From NCBI GenBank assembly GCA_964629875.1, contig CAZVRK010000036.1, positions 1-13,189 on the forward strand: a stretch of 13,189 bases of DNA. Direction: 5' to 3'. Shown here in pieces: positions 8,104-13,189 of this stretch. Position numbers and translations under genes: made by a program. This DNA comes from UBA3495 sp964629875 (lineage in GTDB: Bacteria; Chloroflexota; Dehalococcoidia; Lucifugimonadales; UBA3495). Position 1 is the first letter of the stretch. The number at the start of each line of letters is the position of its first letter. Below the pieces are notes generated by a model, which was not told the DNA's origin, did no database searches, and saw only the letters and a program-made list of their open reading frames with translations.

Positions 8104-8394
8104 ATGGAAGGGAAAGTACAGCTCGAGATCACTTACTGCGTACCTTGACAGCACCACGCTACCGCCACGTGGATGGCGAATGAATTCTTCAGGGCCTATG
8201 GACCTGATGCAGCAATAACTATATCACCCAGAGGACAGGGAATAATGGAAGTATTCCTCGATGGTGAGAAAATTTTCGACAAGAAGGCTGAAGGTAACAC
8301 CTATCCAGATTTGGCCCGCGTAAGGAAGATGAAGGAAGTAATCGCGGAGAAGATCGAGAGTGTTGATGCCGTAGCCGCACCAGCAGACGACTAG
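8104..8394 (+). CDS. SelW/Rdx-family selenoprotein with in-frame UGA (Sec15)
   Basis: The ATG at 8104 opens a frame of 96 residues interrupted only by TGA at 8146-8148, codon 15. It then continues in the same frame to TAG at 8392-8394. Read through as selenocysteine, the N-terminus is MEGKVQLEITYCVPU followed by QHHATATWMANEFF. This is the first beta strand and CxxU redox motif (Cys12, Sec15) of the SelT/SelW/SelH (Rdx) thioredoxin-like family. Later family marks are ITISPRGQGIMEVFLDGEKIFDKK and a YPDLARVRKMKEVI helix. Family members are small thiol-redox proteins, many with Cys in place of Sec; the substrate here is unknown. Start at 8173 would remove the active site and lacks a ribosome site. 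Decoding needs SelA, SelB, SelC and SelD elsewhere in the genome. A simple nonsense mutation is possible but less likely, given the UGA exactly at the redox position and the hairpin after it. Confidence 0.87.
8146..8178 (+). promoter_or_regulatory. UGA-Sec codon with candidate bacterial SECIS element
   Basis: The UGA (8146-8148) is followed 19 bases later by the loop of a short hairpin: stem CGCCA (8163-8167) with TGGCG (8174-8178), loop CGTGGA (8168-8173). Bacterial SECIS elements are stem-loops inside the coding region just after UGA, bound by SelB. The known pattern has an apical loop roughly 16-37 bases after UGA and a G among its first loop bases; both hold here. The lower stem pairs poorly, which is common outside Enterobacteria. 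An alternative pairing CCACG (8154-8158) with CGTGG (8168-8172) excludes this stem and fits the pattern less well. Confidence 0.65.
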
Positions 8395-8408
8395 TCTCAA
8401 TAGGTGCT

Positions 8409-8454
8409 AACAAAGTAAAAACCCTCCTGTTTACAGGAGGGTTTTTACTTTGTT
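8409..8454. terminator. Bidirectional Rho-independent terminator between convergent genes
   Basis: A perfect 21-base inverted repeat (8409-8429 and 8434-8454) surrounds a four-base loop, TTTA. The core is ACCCTCCTG/CAGGAGGGT, followed by TTTTT on the plus strand. The matching A run on the left gives a U tract on the minus strand. It therefore ends both the selenoprotein transcript (plus) and the tmk transcript (minus). Its right arm also encodes the last seven codons of tmk, and the tmk stop lies in the loop. Confidence 0.95.
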
Positions 8455-9033
8455 CCATATCTCCATGGACAGTTGGTTTGCCGGACTAGTGGCGTCTATG
8501 ACTAGCCACTTGGATTTATTGGTTTGTGCTTGTTCTAGGAAGCCTTGGTGGACTCTTTTATGAAAAGACAACTCTGAGTTGTCGAAGGCATCCCTTTTCC
8601 GTTCTGTAATGCGTGTTAAAGCAATTTCAGGCGATATGTCTAACAATATGGTTAAGTCAGGCTCTATGTCTCCAGTTGCTAATTTGTTGAGCGCTATGAT
8701 ATTGGTTATGTCCAGTCCTCTGCCGTAGCCTTGATATGCGATGGTAGAAGCGGTAAATCGATCGGATACTACGTTTTTACCCGAATGGATAGCGGGATTA
8801 ATGATCTGTTTGACTAATTGTTGTCTAGCCGCGGTGAATAGCAGTAACTCCCCTAATGGACTTATGTCAGTACGTGTCTTGAGTAGTTTTCTAAGCTGTT
8901 CTCCCAGAGGTGTTCCGCCAGGCTCCCGCGTGAATACGTATGGGTGCCCTCGTCGCACCAATCTACTGCCTAGACGTTTGATCTGGGTGCTTTTCCCAGA
9001 ACCGTCTCCGCCCTCAAAAACTATGAAAGCCAA
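8431..9033 (-). CDS. tmk: Thymidylate kinase (dTMP kinase)
   Basis: Phosphorylates dTMP to dTDP with ATP in dTTP synthesis. The 200-residue protein has the P-loop EGGDGSGKST (7-16), TREPGGT (35-41), SDRFTASTIAYQGYGRG (90-106) and a Lys/Arg-rich lid around ERKRDAF (144-150). These are all standard for bacterial Tmk. The start is a TTG at 9033, supported by AAGGAG six bases upstream (plus-strand 9040-9045) and by the typical opening MAFIVFEGGDGSGKS. It lies 59 bases after the R3H ATPase gene and is probably in the same transcript. The final residues NKVKTLL are encoded by one arm of the terminator hairpin, and the stop codon is in the loop. The gene therefore ends inside its own terminator. Confidence 0.96.
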   Translation of the reverse strand: MAFIVFEGGDGSGKSTQIKRLGSRLVRRGHPYVFTREPGGTPLGEQLRKLLKTRTDISPLGELLLFTAARQQLVKQIINPAIHSGKNVVSDRFTASTIAYQGYGRGLDITNIIALNKLATGDIEPDLTILLDISPEIALTRITERKRDAFDNSELSFHKRVHQGFLEQAQTNKSKWLVIDATSPANQLSMEIWNKVKTLL

Positions 9034-9039
9034 TTACGG

Positions 9040-9045
9040 CTCCTT
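9040..9045 (-). promoter_or_regulatory. Ribosome binding site supporting the TTG start of tmk
   Basis: On the minus strand AAGGAG ends six bases before TTG at 9033. No ATG or GTG start lies near the conserved N-terminus, so this site decides the start. Confidence 0.75.
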
Positions 9046-9092
9046 TTGTACGGGTTGAGATTTTCATAAAATGTAAAGACAAACTATTCCTT

Positions 9093-10727
9093 TTATGGCT
9101 TGTATATTAAAACTCCACGTTCAGGTTCTTTACCTTTGCTGGTTGATGCTAGGCTAAATTTGTCCGCTAGCATATGTTGGAGTCTTCGTACATATGGTCG
9201 TTGTGGTGTTAGCAATACACTGAATTCTCCCTCAAGGATTTTCTGGGCAGCTGATTCAGCTTCTTGCATGGCGTCTTCTATAGTGATTTTAGACGATGGA
9301 GCACTTGTATCAGGAGTTCCCCCGGTTACTCTAATGTCTATACCCCTATTTCTGGCAAGGGTATTCAGAAAGTCTATTATTTGAGGCATGGTGTTTTTTC
9401 TTAGGACATATACTGGGGTGCCGCTGGTCTCGGCTACTCTGACCAGTTGAGCCCCTCTTCGGTAGTGAGTCTTAGTGGTCAGAACTAATGTAGCTCGCTT
9501 CAATTCGTTGGAGGTTTCTATGGTTATTCCAGTTTCGGCTTGAGCGGCCTCTAATTTGTCCCTACTAATACCGAACATGAATATCTTTTCATCAAGATAT
9601 CTGTCTTTAGATATATCGTTGTTTCTTTCTTGTGAGGGAGGTTGTTGCGCCTCCATTTTCTTACCAGATGTCATTGTAGGAGACCACGCTCCCGGAGTTC
9701 CTTCACTCTGGCGCGGCGCTTCTTGTGTCCGTTCTACGTTTCCTTGCTCGTCTAGTCGGCGTATTTCAGGAATAATCTGATATCCTCTCAGAGCCTGGTC
9801 TATTGTATCGGCTACGTCATCGTGAACAGCTACTTGTTGCCATCCTTGTATCTCTACAATAACGTCGAATGTGGGTGGAGCTTTCCTTTCCAGAACAGTT
9901 TTTTGAGTTCCTCTGAATTTGGCTTCTTGATCGCTGAGAGTTACTGTTTGTACTCCTCCAATCAAGTCTGAAAGTGTTGGATTTAGTATTAGATTATCCA
10001 AGGTATTTCCGTGGGCAGTAGCGACCAATTGTACCCCGCGTTCCGCTATGGTCCTGGCTGCTACAGCTTCTCTCTCGGTACCCATTTCATCAATGATAAT
10101 TACTTCGGGCATATGGTTTTCAACTGCTTCTATCATCACGTCATGTTGATTTGCGGGTGTAGCAACTTGCATTCTTCGTGCATGTCCTATAGCAGGGTGT
10201 GGTATATCCCCATCTCCTGCGATCTCGTTAGATGTGTCTACGATTATTACGCGTTTTTTTGCTTCATCAGCTAATACCCGAGCAGTTTCTCTTAGCATTG
10301 TGGTTTTGCCTACTCCGGGCTTACCGACTAACAATATATTTTTCCCGGAAAATGCCAAGTCTTCTATAATCTTAATAGTCCCGTGCACCGCGCGACCCAC
10401 TCTGCAGGTGATGCCCACTATTTCGCCTTTGCGGTTTCGTATAGCTGAAATACGGTGTAGGGTTCGCTCGATACCCGCGCGATTATCTTTTCCAAAATTA
10501 CCAATGTTATTTATGAGATCTTCTAAATCGTTTCTTTCTACTACCGTATCATCAAGAATTACATCGCCAGAAACAAACCGGGCTTCTGGGACTCTACCTA
10601 GGTCCATGACTATCTCCAGTAATTCGTTTTGCTGTTCGTTTGAACGGATGGCATTTTGAATTCGTTCAGGTAGTGCTGAAAGTAGAGAGTCAAGGTCAGA
10701 GATGATTAGTTCTTCGGTGGTGACCAA
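9093..10727 (-). CDS. Ycf45/SpoIIIAA-like P-loop ATPase with C-terminal R3H domain
   Basis: A 544-residue protein of the Ycf45-like family of AAA-type ATPases, related to SpoIIIAA and known from cyanobacteria, plastids and Chloroflexota. The precise cellular role is not established; the R3H domain suggests single-stranded nucleic-acid binding. Residues 1-130 form the N-terminal part with RVGRAVHGT. The Walker A motif is GKPGVGKTT (135-143), Walker B VIIIDEMG (209-216), and VATAHGNTL (235-243) is a sensor-like stretch. Residues 333-375 form a Gln/Pro/Ser-rich linker of low complexity. A second globular part follows, then the R3H motif RRLQH (Arg514, His518) within TPQRPYVRRLQHML. The start is TTG at 10727, with GGAGGG six bases upstream. 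The gene precedes tmk. A link to DNA metabolism is inferred from the domains and neighbour only. Confidence 0.92.
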   Translation of the reverse strand: MVTTEELIISDLDSLLSALPERIQNAIRSNEQQNELLEIVMDLGRVPEARFVSGDVILDDTVVERNDLEDLINNIGNFGKDNRAGIERTLHRISAIRNRKGEIVGITCRVGRAVHGTIKIIEDLAFSGKNILLVGKPGVGKTTMLRETARVLADEAKKRVIIVDTSNEIAGDGDIPHPAIGHARRMQVATPANQHDVMIEAVENHMPEVIIIDEMGTEREAVAARTIAERGVQLVATAHGNTLDNLILNPTLSDLIGGVQTVTLSDQEAKFRGTQKTVLERKAPPTFDVIVEIQGWQQVAVHDDVADTIDQALRGYQIIPEIRRLDEQGNVERTQEAPRQSEGTPGAWSPTMTSGKKMEAQQPPSQERNNDISKDRYLDEKIFMFGISRDKLEAAQAETGITIETSNELKRATLVLTTKTHYRRGAQLVRVAETSGTPVYVLRKNTMPQIIDFLNTLARNRGIDIRVTGGTPDTSAPSSKITIEDAMQEAESAAQKILEGEFSVLLTPQRPYVRRLQHMLADKFSLASTSKGKEPERGVLIYKP

Positions 10728-10733
10728 CGTTAT

Positions 10734-10739
10734 CCCTCC
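10734..10739 (-). promoter_or_regulatory. Ribosome binding site supporting the TTG start of the R3H ATPase
   Basis: On the minus strand GGAGGG lies six bases before TTG at 10727. The strength and spacing support a TTG start with N-terminus MVTTEELI. Confidence 0.75.
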
Positions 10740-10778
10740 GGTTCTGTGTGAAAGATTTCGATGATTTCATATCTTTCC

Positions 10779-10808
10779 GATATATCCGAGCTTTCTCCAT
10801 TATGCCAA
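10779..10808 (-). promoter_or_regulatory. Weak candidate promoter for the R3H ATPase-tmk pair
   Basis: On the minus strand TTGGCA (10803-10808) and TATATC (10779-10784) are separated by 18 bases, in the 127-base gap between pdxT and the ATPase gene. The -35 is good, the -10 moderate. The gap also shows no terminator after pdxT, so read-through from the pdx operon is equally possible. Confidence 0.3.
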
Positions 10809-10854
10809 AATTCGCCCGAGCAGTATCCGGTGATAGTATGATTCAAGGTAATCA

Positions 10855-11442
10855 TCAACTATTAACCGTTTTATTTGAGTTAAGATTCAGGAAATGAGTA
10901 TGAAATCTTGAGTCTTTTGTTAACTCAGGATGAAATGAGGTGGCCATTAAATTGGCCTGTTGTACAGCTACTGGTCGACCATCCTGTAGGGAAGCCATAA
11001 TTGATACCCCGCTCCCGACCCGTTTGATCACTGGTGCTCTTATAAAGATAGCATGGTATGGAGTTTCATCAAAGCCTGTGATTTCTAAGCCCTGCTCAAA
11101 GCTATCAATTTGTCGTCCGAAAGCATTACGTTGTACACCGATGTCCATAATCTCTAATGGTACTGGATCGTTTTCGGTAATTTCGCTGGCCATCATGATC
11201 ATGCCGGCACATGTGCCCCACAGCGGTTTACCGTCGGTTGCAAGCTGCTTTATTGGTTCTCTTAAATCATATCTGGTTAACAGGCGACTTAGAGTTGTGC
11301 TTTCGCCTCCGGGGATGATTAGCCCGTCAACGTCAGAAAGCTGTTCTGGGAGCCTGATCTCACGACACTCGACTCCTAGAGTTTGGAGTATATTAATATG
11401 TTCGATAAAGTCACCCTGGATAGCCAGGACACCGATTAACAA
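10855..11442 (-). CDS. pdxT: Pyridoxal 5'-phosphate synthase glutaminase subunit
   Basis: Class I glutamine amidotransferase that releases ammonia from glutamine and passes it to PdxS for DXP-independent synthesis of pyridoxal 5'-phosphate. The 195-residue length is normal. The oxyanion motif PGGES (44-48), nucleophile Cys78 in GTCAGM, and His171/Glu173 in SFHPEL form the complete catalytic triad. GVQRNAFGRQIDSFE (102-116) is also typical. The only usable start in frame near the N-terminus is TTG at 11442; a stop lies a few codons upstream, and the preceding ribosome site (CAGG) is weak. It is third in the order pdxS, SnoaL-like, pdxT, 37 bases after the SnoaL-like gene. Confidence 0.96.
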   Translation of the reverse strand: MLIGVLAIQGDFIEHINILQTLGVECREIRLPEQLSDVDGLIIPGGESTTLSRLLTRYDLREPIKQLATDGKPLWGTCAGMIMMASEITENDPVPLEIMDIGVQRNAFGRQIDSFEQGLEITGFDETPYHAIFIRAPVIKRVGSGVSIMASLQDGRPVAVQQANLMATSFHPELTKDSRFHTHFLNLNSNKTVNS

Positions 11443-11479
11443 ATTCGTATAACCTGATGTTTAAATATTGTTAGCCTAT

Positions 11480-11881
11480 TTATATGGCTCTGGGCATTTC
11501 AAATGCGATCTCTTTGCTAATTTTACCATCACGCATCTCAAATATATGAACTAATCTCATTTCTACTTGTTGCCCGATTTGGAATGGTAGATACCCTTCT
11601 TTAATAATAGTGAATTTTACTATGCTGTCGTCAGTAACACGATCTTCTGTGGCAAATCTATCCAGATTCATGAAAGAAACATCTTTGACGGAACCGAATA
11701 TTTGGTAATAATTCTGTGCCACGTCGGTTTTGCCAGTAAATCTTAGCCCGCGTGCCGGAGCTTCCCACACAATATCGTCGGTATATAGTTCTAATGCAGC
11801 TTCGATTTCGTTGAGTTCTTCACTATGAAAGTGTGCCTCAACTACTTCTAAATTTTTCTCTCTTATGTCGTTTACTGGCAT
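11480..11881 (-). CDS. SnoaL/NTF2-like domain protein
   Basis: A 133-residue protein with the cone-shaped alpha+beta (NTF2-like, SnoaL-type) fold. Visible marks are an N-terminal helix (NLEVVEAHFHSEELNEIEAAL), then LYTDDIVWEAPARGLRFTGK with the typical strand and FxGK turn. The middle contains YYQIFGSVKDVSF and the end VEMRLVHIFEMRDGKISKEIAFE. Members of this superfamily are very varied (cyclases, isomerases, dehydratases, binding proteins), so the reaction cannot be named. It sits exactly between pdxS and pdxT with gaps of 37 bases on both sides, so it is very likely co-transcribed with them. No strong ribosome site precedes its ATG. A role in pyridoxal phosphate metabolism is possible but only suggested by position. 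Confidence 0.88.
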   Translation of the reverse strand: MPVNDIREKNLEVVEAHFHSEELNEIEAALELYTDDIVWEAPARGLRFTGKTDVAQNYYQIFGSVKDVSFMNLDRFATEDRVTDDSIVKFTIIKEGYLPFQIGQQVEMRLVHIFEMRDGKISKEIAFEMPRAI

Positions 11882-11918
11882 ATGTTTATTATGAGACAGA
11901 AATCAGTGTATTGGTTAC

Positions 11919-12809
11919 TTATATGCTCCTAGGGGCCAGCAGTTGATCTTGAGGGATGCTTCGTGCGCTAATCCCGACCATAGCTTCTCCGAGGTCTTTA
12001 GATACTTCTGCGATAATTTTCGGATCCTGGTAGTGTGTCACTGCTTGGACAATGGCGTTGGCCCGCTGGTCAGGATTTCCTGACTTGAATATACCGGACC
12101 CTACGAACACACCGTCTGCTCCTAATTGCATCATCAGGGCAGCGTCTGCGGGGGTTGCTACCCCACCGGCGGCGAAATTTACAACCGGCATTCTGCCCAG
12201 CTCTTTTGTTTGAGTTAGCAGTTCTAGGCTTACTCCTAGATCTCGAGCTTCTACGGTTAGTTCATCGTCTGGCATTGTTTGCAGCTTTCTGATCTCATCT
12301 TGAACGGTCCGCATGTGGCGTACAGCCTCAACTATATCTCCGGTCCCTGCTTCCCCTTTAGTACGGATCATCGCTGCGCCTTCTGATACTCTTCTTAATG
12401 CTTCCCCTAAATCTCTGCACCCGCATACGAAAGGTACTGTGAAGTCATGTTTCCAGACATGGTGCTTCTCATCTGCGGGAGTTAATACTTCGGATTCGTC
12501 GATATAATCTACGCCGAGTGCTTCTAACACCTGTGCTTCTACAAAATGTCCTATTCGGCATTTTGCCATTACAGGAATACTTACGGCGTTAATAATCTCC
12601 ATTATTTTCGTAGGGTCGCTCATACGTGCTACCCCGCCATCTGCTCGTATGTCAGCAGGAACTCGCTCAAGTGCCATGACTGCAACTGCTCCAGCTTCAG
12701 CAGCTATAGTAGCCTGCTCAGCGTCTACAACATCCATGATCACGCCGCCCTTCAACATTTGGGCGTGTCCTGATTTCACAGTAAAAGTTCCAGTTAATGT
12801 TTCAACCAT
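11919..12809 (-). CDS. pdxS: Pyridoxal 5'-phosphate synthase lyase subunit
   Basis: PdxS condenses ribose 5-phosphate, glyceraldehyde 3-phosphate and ammonia (from PdxT) into pyridoxal 5'-phosphate. It is a TIM-barrel protein that forms a dodecamer with PdxT. The 296-residue protein is almost fully canonical: GGVIMDVV with Asp26, PVMAKCRIGHF with Lys83 (sugar Schiff base), MIRTKGEAGTG with Lys151, and NFAAGGVATPADAALMMQLGADGVFVGSGIFKS near 215-247. The ATG has GGGAGGG eight bases upstream (plus-strand 12818-12824). It is the first gene of the pdxS, SnoaL-like, pdxT operon and has a good promoter. PdxR-type or riboswitch control is not visible in the leader. Confidence 0.98.
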   Translation of the reverse strand: MVETLTGTFTVKSGHAQMLKGGVIMDVVDAEQATIAAEAGAVAVMALERVPADIRADGGVARMSDPTKIMEIINAVSIPVMAKCRIGHFVEAQVLEALGVDYIDESEVLTPADEKHHVWKHDFTVPFVCGCRDLGEALRRVSEGAAMIRTKGEAGTGDIVEAVRHMRTVQDEIRKLQTMPDDELTVEARDLGVSLELLTQTKELGRMPVVNFAAGGVATPADAALMMQLGADGVFVGSGIFKSGNPDQRANAIVQAVTHYQDPKIIAEVSKDLGEAMVGISARSIPQDQLLAPRSI

Positions 12810-12859
12810 AATGCTTTCCCTCCCAAGATAACGTAGGAAATAGATCGAATATTATGTGT

Positions 12860-12889
12860 ATTATACTCTGCAGCGTGTTTGGTTATCAA
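12860..12889 (-). promoter_or_regulatory. Sigma-70 promoter of the pdxS operon
   Basis: On the minus strand TTGATA (12884-12889) and a perfect TATAAT (12860-12865) are separated by 18 bases. Transcription would start near 12853, about 44 bases before the pdxS ATG, with the ribosome site in between. This is the best promoter match in the window after the tRNA promoter. Confidence 0.75.
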
Positions 12890-12953
12890 TTAAACATAAT
12901 ATCTTCAGATCTGTTATCCGCATGGTCTTCTGAGCAGGTAACAATTGGATTCC

Positions 12954-12982
12954 TTGACAGTGCCCAAGCAGTGGGCTTTAAT
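12954..12982 (+). promoter_or_regulatory. Sigma-70 promoter of the tRNA-Phe/tRNA-Gly operon
   Basis: A perfect TTGACA (12954-12959) and TTTAAT (12977-12982) are separated by 17 bases, just upstream of tRNA-Phe (12996). The spacer contains the inverted repeat GCCCA-AGCAG-TGGGC (12962-12976). Confidence 0.8.
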
Positions 12983-12995
12983 ATTAACTTGATTA

Positions 12996-13068
12996 GCCGA
13001 GGTAGCTCAGGTGGTAGAGCACGGCACTGAAAATGCCGGTGTCGACAGTTCGAGTCTGTCCCTCGGCA
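12996..13068 (+). tRNA. tRNA-Phe (anticodon GAA)
   Basis: A full cloverleaf can be drawn. Acceptor arms GCCGAGG (12996-13002) and CCTCGGC (13061-13067) pair perfectly, with discriminator A13068. The D stem is GCTC/GAGC with loop AGGTGGTA. Anticodon stem CGGCA/TGCCG encloses loop CTGAAAA, with GAA at 13029-13031. The T stem GACAG/CTGTC encloses TTCGAGT. The variable loop is GTGTC. After the discriminator come CC and then T, so the CCA end is not fully encoded and must be added by the CCA-adding enzyme. Confidence 0.97.
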
Positions 13069-13087
13069 CCTTTATCGGCAGGTGCCG
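13064..13087 (+). repeat. Inverted repeat joining the tRNA-Phe 3' end and the tRNA spacer
   Basis: CGGCACC (13064-13070) and GGTGCCG (13081-13087) are perfect reverse complements, separated by ten bases. The left arm includes the 3' acceptor strand of tRNA-Phe; the right arm lies in the spacer before tRNA-Gly. The pairing would compete with the acceptor stem and could affect processing. It has no T run after it, so it is not an intrinsic terminator. Confidence 0.5.
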
Positions 13088-13092
13088 TACGA

Positions 13093-13164
13093 GCGGAAGT
13101 GGCTCAGTGGTAGAGCATCTCCTTGCCAAGGAGAGGGTCGCGAGTTCGAATCTCGTCTTCCGCT
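13093..13164 (+). tRNA. tRNA-Gly (anticodon GCC)
   Basis: Acceptor arms GCGGAAG (13093-13099) and CTTCCGC (13157-13163) pair perfectly, with discriminator T13164. D stem GCTC/GAGC is followed by anticodon stem TCTCC/GGAGA with loop TTGCCAA, and GCC at 13125-13127. The T stem GCGAG/CTCGT contains one G-U pair and encloses TTCGAAT. The CCA end is encoded at 13165-13167, unlike in the tRNA-Phe upstream. It lies 24 bases after tRNA-Phe and is probably part of the same transcript; the window ends 22 bases after the CCA, so any terminator is not seen. Confidence 0.97.
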
Positions 13165-13189
13165 CCATTTATAAATTTAACCCCTATCC

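Noticed and set aside
8154..8172. Alternative hairpin CCACG/CGTGG as the SECIS element
   Set aside because: Its loop (CTACCGCCA) has no G in the first two positions, so it fits known bacterial SECIS rules less well than the CGCCA/TGGCG stem.
8173..8394. A 73-residue gene starting at ATG 8173
   Set aside because: It lacks a ribosome site and starts after the redox motif; the in-frame upstream ATG at 8104 with AGGAGG and the CxxU motif explains it better as part of a selenoprotein.
10234..10659. Plus-strand open frame (141 codons) opposite the R3H ATPase
   Set aside because: Shadow frame across the Walker A region of a clear gene; no domain and no ribosome site.
10940..11452. Plus-strand open frame (170 codons) opposite pdxT
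   Set aside because: Shadow of pdxT: the pdxT catalytic motifs on the minus strand are complete, and the plus-strand translation matches nothing.

Overview
This window is an ordinary stretch of bacterial chromosome. It holds two converging gene blocks that meet at a shared terminator near 8409-8454, with a pair of tRNA genes at the right edge. No mobile element, CRISPR array or phage gene is visible. GC content looks moderate to low (about 40-45% by eye). The gene content fits the Chloroflexota, possibly the Dehalococcoidia/SAR202 group: a bacterial PolX with a PHP domain, a Ycf45/SpoIIIAA-like ATPase with an R3H domain next to tmk, the DXP-independent PdxS/PdxT pathway for pyridoxal phosphate, and frequent TTG starts. 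That placement is inference and was not tested.

Plus-strand block (1-8394). It begins with the 3' end of polX (DNA polymerase X, C-terminal PHP nuclease domain), followed five bases later by an unrecognised 245-residue protein. Next come a four-domain S1 RNA-binding protein, valyl-tRNA synthetase (valS), shikimate dehydrogenase (aroE) and chorismate synthase (aroC). The last gene is the most interesting. It is a small SelW/Rdx-type thioredoxin-fold selenoprotein whose in-frame UGA codon (8146-8148) sits in a C-V-P-U redox motif. A plausible bacterial SECIS hairpin follows directly, and a strong Shine-Dalgarno sequence precedes the real start at 8104. Standard gene calling would report only the fragment from 8173.

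Minus-strand block (12809-8431, read right to left). pdxS, a SnoaL/NTF2-like gene and pdxT form a compact pyridoxal phosphate synthase operon behind a good sigma-70 promoter (12860-12889). The SnoaL-like gene sits between the two subunits that normally lie side by side. The Ycf45-like R3H ATPase and tmk (thymidylate kinase) follow. The final codons and stop of tmk lie inside the bidirectional terminator. tmk, the ATPase and pdxT all appear to start with TTG.

Right edge. The 186-base gap 12810-12995 carries two divergent promoters: one for pdxS (minus strand) and one for tRNA-Phe(GAA) and tRNA-Gly(GCC) (plus strand). No gap of 300 bases or more lacks a gene.
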